DNA of 64,000 bases from Thamnaconus septentrionalis (Eukaryota > Chordata > Actinopteri > Tetraodontiformes > Monacanthidae). Each line of letters opens with the position of its first letter. The first letter of the stretch is position 1. The position numbers were made by a program, and so were the translations under genes. This document shows positions 1 to 13,095 of this stretch, piece after piece. The notes below the pieces were generated by a model. The model had not been told where the DNA came from, did no database searches, and saw only the letters and a program-made list of their open reading frames with translations. Location of the stretch: contig CM020505.1 in assembly GCA_009823395.1 (NCBI GenBank), forward strand, positions 23,107,629 to 23,171,628, read 5' to 3'.

Positions 1-512
1 GGGCCGTTGTCCCACGACACCAGAGGGGAAATAATAGTTACAGTGAGGCAAAATGCCATGGACACATCCAGTGAAAAATACATAGCAGGCAGTTTAAAAT
101 AGTGAGTGAGTAGGGAAGGGTTGACAGGCGGTGTGAGGTAGCGACACACTCAACCAGCAGGCCTCTCACACACCTCAGACTGGCTTGAACAACGTCAGTC
201 TCTGTCTCTCAATCAGGTTCATTTCAATGCAAGTGGGACCTGTGCTTTCCTTCCCGCAGGTCATAGACAAAAAACGCAACGCCACAACAACAACCCCTCC
301 TTAAACAACAACAACAACAACAGATGATGTCATTGTCATTTGCTTTTCAATTTTAATCACAAAGATGACATTTTGTTCAAGCGACGGGAGAAAGTGTGAG
401 CAGCCAAAGTCACAGAGTATGAGTAATCCTGTGGCAAGAATTTTTTTTGTGGCAAGATTTTTTTTTTTTTTACTCATTTCCTGGCAGTGCAGGGGACCAG
501 TGTGCTCTGGAC

Positions 513-550
<38 letters not shown>

Positions 551-610
551 GGGGGTTCTTTTGTACCGTGTAACAGAGCCCACCTCACAAGCCAATCCCC
601 CTGGGCTTAC

Positions 611-657
<47 letters not shown>

Positions 658-2530
658 CACTCACACACTCACACACGGAACACATAAAGGTTGCTTTGTG
701 CCCAACCTGATGGAGCTGACAAGCCGAACCGTGGAGCCCCTCACACACACTGACCGCCAGTGTTCAGTCAGTGGGCAGACACCACTTTCATGTGACGCCC
801 ACGCAGAAAAAAAAAACAAAAAAAAAAAATGTACCAGACCACCGTATCTGTGCGATCAGCGGCCGCCCGACTGCAGCAGCAGCTGCTCAGACTCAGTTGG
901 AAAGTGGTCTCCTCCGTGCAGGTGCTGCCAAAGTGATGCAGAAGACTTCTTGCTCTCAACTGTCTCCTGGAAATACTTTTTTTTTTTTACCCCCATGAGG
1001 TGAAACTGGAGGGCTTGATATCCCCCCCTTCCCTCCTCGCCCCTCCTCTCTCCTCCTCTTCCTCCTGAGGCTTGTGCCAGCCAAGTCAAAGACATGACAG
1101 TTCACAGTTCTGCTCCTGAAACACAGCCAGGCAGCCACTCACTCAGCTGGAGGGTCCAGAGCGGAAGCATCAGCAGCGATGGAGGAGTGATGTGCCGTCT
1201 TGTCGCAGACGGTGAGGAAGGCAGAAGCAGGTTGGAGGAAAACCATCACTGATGTTCTCCGTATTTCTCCTGCTGTGGAAAATACCATCCAATCCAAACT
1301 GCCACCGCTGCAGCAGCTCTGTCAGCAGCGAGGCTCAATGGTTTCTTCTTCATCATCTTCTCCTCCTCCTCCTCCTCGTCCTGTGGAGGATGACTATTTG
1401 GAAGCGATGGCCAAGGCCAGGTTGAAGGAAGCTTGTCGGATTGGATTTGAACAACTTTCAGTCTTGACAAAGCAGAAATCAGATAAATCCAACCAACCAA
1501 GCTTGAGACTTTTGCTTCATTTGACAATGAATTGCAGCACAAACCCAGTACTTGGATAAAATCTCTCTCTATCTCTCTCTCTCTCTCTCTCCATCTATAT
1601 AGAGGCTGAGTTTGGTTACAACTCCCTCAGACGCAGAATTGAGTGACCTGAGCCAAACTCCAGTTTGCAGCAGTCTCTTGCTGGATGGAAGCCGACTGGT
1701 TGAATCATCAGGATGCCAGATGGATGAACACATATTTCAGAATTAGCTATTCAGCTTCTGTGCACAATTAAAATCTGCAGCCTCTGATTCCTGTAAACAA
1801 TGTTTTAATCTCCTCTGGCCTATAAAGAGCCTTAAAGCTGTTTTACTTTAATAGGAGAACAGAGGTTAGGGGTTGGAGAGCCTGGAGAGGCAACAGTGAA
1901 TCCAATATCCACTGGTTACAAATATGGTCTCCAGAAGAGCATCTGTGAACGCACAACACGGTGGAGCAGTGAGCACACAGACTCACTCCAGGAACCTTCT
2001 CAGGCGTCTCGTTCCAGCAGTGTCAGAGAATCGCTGCCATATTTAACGGTGTGGACTTTCTGCTGGCCGGTTGGGTTCTAGTGATGAGGAAAGTCCTCGT
2101 TTCCTTATCTGAGCATCATCAAACTGATTTTAGAATGCTGGCTGCCATTAATTGCAGTCCAAATTAAATTTAAGTGGCCTCATTTGTAAAGCGGCAACAC
2201 TCAAGGCCTGAGATATAAAAGAAGCTAAATGAAAGCAGTGGGCGGATTGTCCCACAGGGAGCTGTGTCAGCAGACGATATCAAGAGTGTAACTGGAGCGA
2301 GTAAAGGAAATGGGTTGTGACTGCGAATATAGAGGGGCTTTGGGTTGTGCACTAGTCCAGCCATGAGAAAAGCCCTTCAGTGTGGTCAACCCCAAACTGC
2401 ACCATATGTTCTTCATGTTCAGATCATCAGAAAATATTTGACGCTCTCTTCACCTCGGCAATGTGGAAAAACTTTGAAAAGAAACCAGGACAGAAGCAGA
2501 CGTTTGCTTTGCAGTTAGCTACAAAACCAC
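1..2530. other. Intergenic sequence, no convincing gene
   Basis: I see no exon set or recognisable protein here. Present are a GT/CA microsatellite pair (514-655), A/T homopolymers, a CT-rich stretch (1561-1592) and one 119-codon open frame at 1200-1559. That frame opens on TTG, has its first ATG at 1339, contains a Ser/Pro-rich run and matches no family I recognise. It lies beyond the probable 3' end of wtip. Confidence 0.6.
514..655. repeat. Facing GT and CA microsatellites
   Basis: A GT run (514-548) is followed about 65 nt later by a CA run (613-655). The arms are complementary, so either strand could fold into a long hairpin. All long open frames across this stretch (Thr-His or Val-Cys dipeptides) are artefacts of the repeat. 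Confidence 0.9.
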
Positions 2531-2536
2531 TTTATT
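2531..2536 (-). terminator. wtip: Candidate distal polyadenylation signal of wtip
   Basis: The minus strand reads AATAAA here, followed by a GT-rich stretch (GTGGTTTTGT) as expected downstream of a cleavage site. If used, the wtip 3' UTR is about 3.7 kb. A cluster of nearer AATAAA copies on the minus strand (about 4700-4727) is an alternative. The choice cannot be settled without transcript ends. Confidence 0.35.
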
Positions 2537-4077
2537 GAAAAAGCAGATTATGTCATCTACAGTTAACTGATACATCCCAATTTTTTAATACATTAAATAA
2601 CTTTAAACTTTTTCATGTTTAGATAAATAGATCTAGTTTCCTTTTTTCTTTTTAAATGACCCATCTAGGTAATCAAAAGCGATACAAAAGTTGCGTGACG
2701 ATGTGTCGAGATGTGCTTGTTGGAACTACCAGAAGGAGAAGATGAAGTCCTCCGTTTCTCTTAGAGTGATTTCTGACAGAAAAAACATTTTCTTTTTAAA
2801 AAAACAAAACAAAAAAAAAAAAAACTAGCCTGGTTATGTACAAGGTCACTAGCCATGTGCTATGCAGTAGAAACCCAAGTAGTACTTTTTAAAAACAAGT
2901 GTCTTAGGACATCGTCCTTGAACGCAGCGAAAGAACCTCCGATTTTTGTCACGTTTTTTCCTTGGAGGAGGGGTTGATCATGTGCAGACGACTTTTAAAA
3001 TGCCTCATTCTTCAAGTATGGCACACACACACACACACACACGCACAAACACGCTGCTCAACAGGAACGTCTCGCACACACCATCCTTGATATCCGCATC
3101 TATACAACCAGGAGAAGGAACGTTGGATCATTGTTACATTCAAATGAATCTCATTACATAAGATTTCATCAGAAAGCATTCCCTGCCTTTTCAGTCTGCT
3201 TGTGTCACACTCAGTAGTATTTATTCAGACCTGGGTGCACTGTGATACAGTAAGAGTAGGAGCTGGGCCAGTGTTTGCATACAATTGTCGCTTTCTGATG
3301 GGCTTTTTTTTTTTTTTTTTTTTTCCAGGCCTTGTCGACACATAAGTGGGTAATTTTGAAAAAAGTAATTCCCCAGTGGAAAAATAAAAATTTCCCTGCA
3401 CACTGACTGGTATTTTTAAAATACAGGCCGTCCATCGATATCAAGCTCGTGTTAAGCCAAGAGGTGACAATATAACCTCTGAGGATAAGGACACTTTGGC
3501 TCATGGGACACAGGAGCAGGACTGGAAAGAGCAACAAGCACAACAGCAGAGTTGAGTTTCCCTCTGAAACTTTCACGCTGCCATGATTCAAACTCCACCC
3601 GACGCCTCTCGTCCACACCGCAGTGCAAGAGGACGCGTACGTTCATCTGGACTCGGCCACACAGTCCAACGAGGAGCGTTTCAGAATAGCACCGTTTTGG
3701 TTCCGTCTGCTATTTCTGCACAGGTGAAAAAAAGGTGGAATAACAAAAAAGGACAGGACAAAAAAAAAAAAGCCAGCTTCCTGTTTCCTGTTTACACTGA
3801 AACCCTGCAAGGAGTTCCAAAAAGTCCAAGTTGCATTAAAAAAATAAAATACCCATTTACCTGTGGACAAGGCCTTCATTGTTGCATGGATAGCAGACAG
3901 GCAGAGTTTGCTACAGTCGCACAACGCCGCACCATCAGTGTGCAGCACGACACACAAACATTCAAACAGCAAGAACCAGACGGCAACATGTGGAAAGAAA
4001 CGGCGAGTGACAAATAAATGCAACCGCTGAAATGTGAAGTTTGGGGCCACGGCGCCACATTGCCCTGCAAACACAGT

Positions 4078-4079
<2 letters not shown>

Positions 4080-4114
<35 letters not shown>
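4080..4114. repeat. GT microsatellite
   Basis: An uninterrupted GT run, followed about 20 nt later by a short CA run (about 4136-4144), gives a small self-complementary pair inside the likely wtip 3' UTR. Confidence 0.85.
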
Positions 4115-4115
<1 letters not shown>

Positions 4116-5030
4116 CCCAGGGCCCTGCCATAAGCACACACACACTAACATAGTTTGCTCACAACTGAAAGAAGCAGCAGGTTTTTACTGCGACATGCAG
4201 CAGCTCAGATTTTCTCAGATTATTATTGTTGTTATTATTATTTTCTGTCCTATAGATGGCGCTGACCAACATGGGGAAGAATGACACAGTGTTTTTGCAT
4301 ATCTCCAGCACACTGTTACTGGGGGAGGGGTTGTGTGTGGGGAGGCTCTGAAGACACGGGTGGGACCAGCAACTCCGCAGCTTCCAGGAAACATCCTCCC
4401 AAAACACAACAGCAGACTGTGACACACACACACACACACACACATACAAACACACTCGGACACAGGCGAAACACACACGCACGCACACAGAAATCAGTGT
4501 CTGGAATGTAAAGCAGGAATAGAAGGAGTAGCAGGAGCAGATCTGGCGCACAAAGGTGTTTGCATCAGTTTGATTCCACGCTGAGTCAGAAACACACATT
4601 CACACATCAGAAAGCTATGGAGCATAAATAAGGGAATGCCATTTGTTATAGTTTAAACCAGTGGAATAACACTTCCCTCTGCATATCTTTTATTGTCGTC
4701 TTATTGTATTTATTTATTTTATTTATTCCTCCTGAGGATCAGTCTGACTCTGATATTTGTGGGACGACTCGGTCGATCAATGGAACCAACTGACAAACTG
4801 AGTCAAAAGTTGAGAGAACTCTATGAACCCTCATGCTTCACTGCTGTCGGACTCACGTGTTAAGACGCTGCTTGATTTGATCTCACACGCAGCTCAGTGG
4901 TGACCTTGAGATGAAGCCAAAGGTCATCAAATGATTCAGCCAGAACATAGTTGCTGCTCAGAGTGGAACAAAAACAATGCTGGGGATGCCACCTTGTCAG
5001 ACACACAGAGGCTCTTTGGCCCGGACACAC

Positions 5031-5079
<49 letters not shown>
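5031..5079. repeat. ACAG tetranucleotide microsatellite
   Basis: About twelve ACAG units in tandem. The translated TDRQ/CLSV repeats in several frames come from this array and are not proteins. Confidence 0.9.
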
Positions 5080-5416
5080 GCCAGACTCTTCAGACGGACA
5101 GTGTGTTTCATTTTTCAACTGAAATTAAATTGAAAAAAACAAAAAAAAAGAACAAAAAATAAAAGAGGTTCTACATCTATGACCTTTATGTGGAAAACAT
5201 CTGCAAAATATATATTCATATATAAAAAGACAATCTATGTGCATCTAAATCTTTTCCTTTTTTCTCTCATAATATAATTACTCGTTAAGACACTGCTCGT
5301 GAATCTCTTGAGGTCTTTGTCTCAGACTTCCTACGTGGAATGAACGTGTCACAGTCTGCTGAGCTGCTGGTGGCGCTGTGGTGCCGGTGTCACCTCGGGG
5401 TGGTGCAGGGTGGCCG

Positions 5417-5505
5417 GGGGGCCGAGGAGGGTCTGAGGAGGGTCCGAGGAGGGTCCAAGGAGGGTCCGAGGAGGGTCCAAGGAGGGTCCAAGGAGGGTCC
5501 GGGGG
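5417..5505. repeat. Minisatellite, about 12-bp unit GAGGAGGGTCCR
   Basis: Seven or so tandem units alternate between GGTCCG and GGTCCA. On the minus strand, the sense strand of wtip, the unit reads as CCTC/GGACC-rich sequence within the probable 3' UTR. Confidence 0.85.
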
Positions 5506-6207
5506 TCCTCGTCCCCGCAGCCCCTGTGTCCTGACGCTGCCTGTTCCTTTGCATAGGACTCTGCTGGAGCGTTTGAAGCTCCACCAGAGACGTCCCGTCC
5601 CCAAGACACAGCACCACCCCACCCCAACCCCAACCCCACCCTCCTGCACCTCCTGACTTCCCTGAAGCCAACATTGCCGGCCCTCCTCCCCCCCCCTCCT
5701 CCTCCTCCTCCTCCTCATTCTCCTCCTCTTCCTCCTCCTCTTCCTCCTCCTGGTCCTGGCAGAGACCGTCAACCTGCCCACTCTTCAGCCTGAGATGAGG
5801 ACCGTGGGAAGGAGGAGACCACAGCCTTGCCTGTGTGGCGTCACCAGTGGCTGAGTTGGGGTGTTGGCTCTCAGCGTTGAGGGACCAAGGATGGAGCAGG
5901 ACGAAGGAGAAACTTTTCTTGTTTGTTTGTTTTTAAAAAAACAGCTGAGACATGTTCCAACAGGCCGAGTGGTGGGAGCTGCACAGTGTGTGTTAGTCCA
6001 TGTCCCGCTGGGCCGGGGGGGGCCGAGGGGTCCTGCTGGGCCAGGGGGGGTCCGAGGCGGTGGAGGAACCCTGCTCTTAGAGGCACGCGTTCAATGTTCT
6101 CATCATTTTTCTTCTTATCATTGTTCCTCCTGCTGGTGTCTCAGATCACTTGGATGGAGGGAGAACGAGGCCGGCTGGCTGAAGACCCTGTGCCCCCCTC
6201 CCCTCCC

Positions 6208-9200
6208 TCACAGCTCAGTGACATGGAGAGGGTAGCTGGGAGGCATGTGGTTGGGCACCTGAGCCTGAAGGCGGTGGATGTGGCAGCCGTGGCAGAGCAG
6301 GTGGCCCTCCAGCGGGTAGCAGCGGTGGCCCTCCTCATCGTTCAGCATCAGGCTGCAGTCCTGCCAGAGACACAGACACATGAGCCACATGAATGGCAAT
6401 CATCCTGAAGACCCCACTGGACCTTCACATCTCTCTGACTGCCCACTGAGGAACCTTGAGCCACTCTAGCGACTCTTGGTTTATTGAAAGGCTTTTTTTT
6501 TCTAGTTGTTCGATTCCATCGTCGTTCTGATTCAGCTGGTTTCAAGGCTCAGCATTTTCTTCCGAAGATACAGTCAAATCAATCCAAAAGTAAAGTTAAA
6601 AGGTAGAGTTTGGCATTTCAGGAAATTTAGAAGAAGAAAGTTATACAGAAAGACAGACAGACAGACCGTTAAGATTCAAGATTTTATCTTCTAAAGAGAA
6701 ACATGACAGACAGTTAGCTTAGCAAGCGGAAACAATTTTAAGAAAGGCAAAACTGTTCTCCTATGAATGGATTTAAACACAATCACTTAAAACACATCTT
6801 GAGATAAAAACTTTCCTGAAAATTCAATTTGTGGATTACTATTACTAGGAGAGCAACTACCTGAGTAATCATTTCATAGAGACAAAATGAATACACCTCA
6901 TGAGGTTTTTCTCCATCCGAGCCAAAATAAAACAATAAAATAAACCGAAAGTTTGAAATATATATTGTCAAAGTACAAAAAACAATGTTGATTTTATGCT
7001 TAGTCCAGGAAGTCTGGACTAAGCATCAGCATGGGCCGCATAGAAAAATAACATTAATAATAACAACATCTGCAGTTGGACATAATCTCCTTGCACTGAG
7101 TGAAGCTGCACAACAATCATTCCAGTTTTATGAGCCTCGCAAAGAGCTGCACACCACCATGTAAATGCTAATTTTCTTTTCCGGTACTTGAGCAAATAAC
7201 AGCCGATGCGGGTGAGACGACATGGTAACCTACAGGGATTTTGTCCGCTGTGAGTTTTTCCTTTTTCATTGTGTTTGTGTGTCTGTGTGTGTGAAGGGCT
7301 GACAGGCAGGGAGACCCTGACTGTGGTTACATCAACACACCAGCGCTATCAGGATTCACTACTGGAACCAAACCAGGCTCAAACATCATGTATAATAGAT
7401 GAAGTTCTGCTCGGCGCATTTGCATCCTGGTGGGAGACGGAGGCTGAACCGTGTGATTCAAAATAAAATAAAACTCACATACGGATTATTTTAATTTTAA
7501 CTTCCAATGTGTGATGAATTCACCCTCTCATGAATGATTCAGCTCTGGACTCTGCTCTCACTCTCTCACTCTGTACACAAACACCCTCTAATCCTCCCCA
7601 TACAGCTAAATGATTACCCACAATGCTTACACGATGATGTGGACTGTTTCTCCACAGTGGAATGTCAGCGGCTCAGAAGCAATCTGCCGCCACGCTAATG
7701 AGGATAATGAGAATAGTGAGAATACCTGTCTGCTTCACCTTGATGAGAAATGTTTGCGTCGTGCGTGGCAGAGCGCCAGGCGGCCGGGATGTGACAGGTC
7801 TGCCTCCAGCAGTGACCCCCCGCCGAGTTCACAGCTTAACGCTGGAATGTGCTTTGTCAATGAGTCACTGTGTTGCTGTAACCTTGGCTTGAGATCCGTC
7901 TGAGTGCTTCTCATTCATTCGGCGGCCGACCGCAGCGGTGACTCACGCACGTCACTACAGAGAGTCTGGCCCCGTCCCACACGGCTCCAGCTCTCAGCCA
8001 CAATCACTGAGCCTGGATGAAAACAGGAGCTCATGTTGGGGTGGAGGTGGGGGGTGAAGTTGTATCGCCCGCCAAAATAACGCCGGTCAAATCCTGGTTT
8101 CCAGCCCAGCCTGAAGCCATTTCCATGTTGAAGAAACACAAATTTGTCGCGTTTACGCATTTGCGGCAGAGAAACTATGCTAGTTTTGGTCAGAAGATGG
8201 CAGTATAGGCAAGGTGCCGTAAATCAGTCCTTGTAAAATAAGGAAGAAGTTGGATGTTCCAAACTGGAGAGAAAAACAAGTAGTCGCCTGGCAACACGCA
8301 ACTGCAGGTTGAGAACATGAAGAGAGTCTGCAGGAGCTGCACCAGCCTCCAGTCTCCAGTCTCCAGTCTCCAGTCACCAGTGGTCAGTCTCCAGTCGCCA
8401 GTCACCAGTCTCCAGTGGCCAGTCTCCAGTCACCAGTCTCTAGTCTCCAGTCTCCAGTGGTCAGTCTCCAGTCACCAGTCTCTAGTCTCCAGTCTCCAGT
8501 GGTCAGTCTCTAGTCTCCAGTCTCCAGTGGTCAGTCTCCAGTCACCAGTCTCTAGTCTCCAGTCTCCAGTGGTCAGTCTCCAGTCACCAGTCTCCAGTCG
8601 CTAGTCTCCAGTCGCCAGTCTCCAGTCTCCAGTGGTCAGTCTCCAGTGGCCAGTCTCCAGTCGCCAGTCGCCAGTCTCCAGTCTCCAGTGGTCAGTCTCC
8701 AGTCGCCAGTCACAAGTCTCCAGTCACCAGTCTCCAGTCACCAGTCTCCAGTCACCAGTCTCCAGTCTCCAGTCTCCAGTCTCCAGTCTCCAGTCACCAG
8801 TCTCCAGTCGTCAGTCGTCAGTCTCCAGTCTCCAGTCTCCAGTGGTCAGTCTCCAGTCACCAGTCTCCAGTCGCCAGTCTCCAGTCTCCAGTCTCCAGTG
8901 GTTAGTCTCCAGTCTCCAGTCACCAGTCTCCAGTCTCCAGTCTCCAGTCTCCAGTGGCCAGTCACCAGTCTCCAGTCACCAGTCTCCAGTCTCCAGTCAC
9001 CAGTCACCAGTCTCCAGTCTCCAGTCTCCAGTCTCCAGTGGCCAGTCACCAGTCTCCAGTCACCAGTCTCCAGTCTCCAGTCACCAGTCACCAGTCACCA
9101 GTCACCAGTCTCCAGTCTCCAGTCTCTAGTCTCCAGTCACCAGTCTCCACTCACCAGTCACCAGTCTCCAGTCTCCAGTCACCAGTCTCCAGTCTCCAGT

Positions 9201-11534
9201 CTCCAGTCACCAGTCACCAGTCTCCAGTCTCCAGTCTCTAGTCTCCAGTCTCCAGTGGCCAGTCTCCAGTCTCCAGTCTCCAGTGGCCAGTCACCAGTCT
9301 CCAGTCACCAGTCTCCAGTCTCCAGTCTCCACTCACCAGTCTCCAGTCTCCAGTCTCCAGTCACCAGTCTCCAGTCTCCAGTCACCAGTCACCAGTCACC
9401 AGTCTCCAGTCTCCAGTCTCTAGTCTCCAGTCTCCAGTGGCCAGTCTCCAGTCTCCAGTCTCCAGTCACCAGTCTCTAGTCACCAGTCTCCAGTCACCAG
9501 TCACCAGTCACCAGTCTCCAGTCTCTAGTCTCCAGTCTCCAGTGGCCAGTCTCCAGTCTCCAGTCACCAGTCACCAGTCACCAGTCACCAGTCTGCAGTT
9601 GGGACTGAGCAACTGGCCAGGTGGAACCTGATTCTGGGATTTCATGGGGAAATCGCAAAGATCACGTGACCAGAGTTCACCTATGGTTTGATTCCTCTCT
9701 GAGTGCCGGAAACGCACATTAATACATCAGGCCATGCAGGATTTATGTTCAGTGTGTGTCAATGAAAACACTGAAACACCTTGGTGCATAAATGAGGGAG
9801 TGACGTTTACGTTTAGAGGCACAGACGATTGAACAATCATGCTAAGGCGAGGCTCAGCTATATGGTGGCTTAAGGTGTAGGGGAAAAGTGTTAGAGGTGT
9901 CAAGGAGCTGAGGCCTCACCTCACAGTGGTAGCACTCCACATGGTAGTCCTTGTCCATAGAAACCACCCGGATGGTTTCCTCAGAGCCCTGGAGGGACGC
10001 AGCAGTGGGAAACATCAGAGCTCCAGCAGCAGTTCTCAGCTTTGAATCCTGCAGCTGCACAACATCCTGAGGCCACAAGCACTGACGCAGACGCACAAAA
10101 CAAACACTGCGCCGTTTCTCTAGAGTGACTCAAAATAAATACAAACATGTTTCCTCTGGACAAGTGTGGGTTTATTTTCCAGCCTGGTTTATACTTAAGT
10201 ATGAGAAGCTCTGGCAAGAGCAACGTCTAAGACAGCGCCTACCTTTTAAAATGAAATGAAAAATAAGAAGATCATTGACGGTTTCTTCCTCATTTCATCA
10301 AGTTTATGCTTCAGAACACGTTTTAAAGGTCTTTTAACTCTGTGAGTCACTGGCCTGCACAGATAAATGGACCAGCAGTTATTTGGTTCTGATAAAATCT
10401 AGACTGATAGGAAAGCTGCTTCTTACCTGGGCAGGAAGGATGGGCTGGTTGCAGGAGGCACATTTAGGAGCAAATACCCTGTTCATGGAAGACACAGTTC
10501 CATTTACTGTTCCATAACTCACACACATCTTCCAAACATCCATATCCAGTCACGATAGGAGCACATGTTCTACTTTGAAAGAGATTGTTCACATCAAATT
10601 TCCATAACTTGCTCAACTCCATCACTGCATCATGGATCCGTTTATGTACAAATTTAAAAATTCATTTTAGTTTCAATGGTTCAGTTGGGGTTGCTTCTCT
10701 TAATTTATAAAATCTACAAGATCTTTCATCATAATTAAATAATGAATTACATAATATTGAATATATTACAAATACAAATCTAAATCCTGTAAATTGCATT
10801 ACACTAAATGACATTAAATCACAGTGAATTAGACACAGACTGGCAGCTTTGCCCCAGCTTGAGTCTCGTGCCACACACACACTGACAGAATATCAGGAGA
10901 ACATCGAGGAGAAGCGAGAAGTCTTCCTTCCTTACGTGTGGTAGTCTTTGACGCAGTAGATGTTGTTCTCCACGTCCACGGTGAAAGGCACTCCATCCAG
11001 ACCCTCTTTACACACCACGCAGCGGAAACAGCCGGGATGGTAGGACTTGCCGAGAGCCTGGAGGATCTGGACGACCGAGAGAGGAGGGAGGGAGGCCACA
11101 GAGAAGAGCCGCAAGCAAGGAGGGTCATTTCAGCACAGAAAGACAAACTGTACTGAATGAATACTGTGCATCCATATTGGTCATTGGTCATGAAAAAATT
11201 AAACAGTAAGGATAAATATTTTTAATAATTATAATTTATTTATTTTTTATCTTGTGAACTGGACCTTGAGTCTGTAATAATAAATCAATCAATAAAGCAC
11301 TTTTTATTCATGTCATACATGGATTATACACAATCCAATACTCCAAGATGGTAACTGTACTATAAGAAACTATGTTTCTGCACGGATGGACTCCAGGATA
11401 CACAAGCTCGGTTAGATTTCTCACCATCTCCATGATGAGGTGACCACACACGAAGCACTTCTCTGCTGTTTGCTGAAACCCGGAATACTGTAAAGGAAAG
11501 CAGGAGACGAGGGTTTTAATAGGCCTATAGAGGG

Positions 11535-11581
<47 letters not shown>

Positions 11582-13052
11582 AGTTTGACGTCACTGAAAA
11601 CTGTTGTTTGCTGCTGCCAATATCCAGGACTCGCGTCTCTCTCCTGTGTCTGAAGATGTAAACAGTTTCTTTCTTCTTCTTCAGCTTTTCTCAAACCTTA
11701 TGATGTATATGATGAACACACAGGCGCTCTTTCACACAACCTGACATTATTGAACCACACTTTGTTTGGTCGGTTTTCAACTCAAAACTGTGCCCAGAAA
11801 CACTCACATGGAGAAAGTCCTCACAAAAAAAGTGCTTCATCAGTACTTTTTCAGCCAGTGTCGACAGTGTTGCTGCGTCACGACTGCAGCTGGATGCAAA
11901 ACGCCTTTGCTGCAAAATCTTATTTCCTTCCTTTGTTTGACACCAAAATTTAAGAAGGAAGACACTTTTTAGAAGTGAATTAAACAATACATATGAAGGA
12001 ATCAGGCACCCAGGTTGGATTGTAAATCCATCCTTAGCAGCACAGAGATGGTTCCTTCAGGTTCCTTCAGGTTCCATCAGATTCCTTCAGGTTCCATCAG
12101 ATTCCTTCAGGTTCCTTTAGGTTCCTTTAGGTTCCTTTTGGTTTCTTCAGGTCCCTTCTTCTTCTAAATGTTTGTGGCACCTCTGCCGCTGCCAGAGGGG
12201 AGTCACATACAGGTTCAGAAGCAGAGGCAGATCTCAAAGGTTGGGATCAATAAAGTGCATTTTCCCTTTTCTTTAGACAACCATCTGTAGCTCACAAGCT
12301 CCTTAAAGGGTCGTGACCTGATGACTTTAGGGGACAAGCTGGCTGAGAGGACACGGCTATGGACCAGGTGGAGGTGGAAGGTGGTGATGGGCCAGCAGAC
12401 CCCCAGCAGACCCCTCCTCCCACCCTGAAACCTTCAGTTACCCTGGGGTGACGGAGCAGACCACTCTGGTTTTATCTGCCTTATGGAGCTGATGGAGATA
12501 CGTCTCATCCCATCAGCTGACCTCATCAGTTCATGGTCGATAGAAATAGCAGAAGAGGTTTTTTTCAGAAGTTGGCCAACAGATTTGTATGTCCAGGGGA
12601 AGCTGTGGATGAACGGGAAGTAGGTGTGGCAGCGCATTGTGAAACGGTTTAGATTGCAGAAACACACTGCGTTGTCCACATAACGGCACCCTGACTCGCC
12701 CATCGTGTCCACCTGGTCAGCGTCAAACATCTCCGCCATGAAGCCGTGGTGGGAGGCGGCCCTGCAGCTGCCCTGCTAACCTGAAGCAGATGGAGCAGGA
12801 GCTGCAGCTGTCCTCCCTTCCTGCCGCTCCTAATTGTCAGTGTCGGGATCAGCTCACGGGGTAATTGAGCTCCTTTGGGAGATGTGAGGGGGGGAATTAG
12901 TGCGAACTGCTGGGCTGGTGCGAAACTCCTAATTGCAGCCTCAATGTCTGTTTTCTCCCGAGGGTTGCAGAACGCGGCTGCAGATCGTAATCCTTGGCTC
13001 CAGGCTGCGCTCTGCTCTTCTGTCACCAGCGCCAAGACACAGCCACATGCAG

Positions 13053-13095
<43 letters not shown>

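Larger units (their letters stand above)
2537..6207 (-). other. wtip: Probable wtip 3' untranslated region
   Basis: This is the stretch between the wtip stop codon and the distal AATAAA. No exon is recognisable in it. It contains CA/GT runs (3021-3045, 4080-4114, 4424-4444), an ACAG tetranucleotide array (about 5031-5079), a GGAGGGTCC minisatellite (about 5417-5505) and CCT-rich tracts (5680-5760). The ORFs seen here are low complexity. That it is transcribed as UTR is inferred from position. Confidence 0.4.

Noticed and set aside
365..710. ORFs rich in Thr-His, Val-Cys and similar dipeptides at many places
   Set aside because: Produced by CA/GT microsatellites.
8348..9593. CRISPR-like array
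   Set aside because: There are no unique spacers. The units are contiguous 7-mers, and the host is a vertebrate.
8317..9631. Long LQSPVSS and GDWRLET open frames of up to 277 codons
   Set aside because: They are the translation of a 7-bp satellite whose 21-bp period keeps several frames open on both strands. No start context, no non-repeat sequence.
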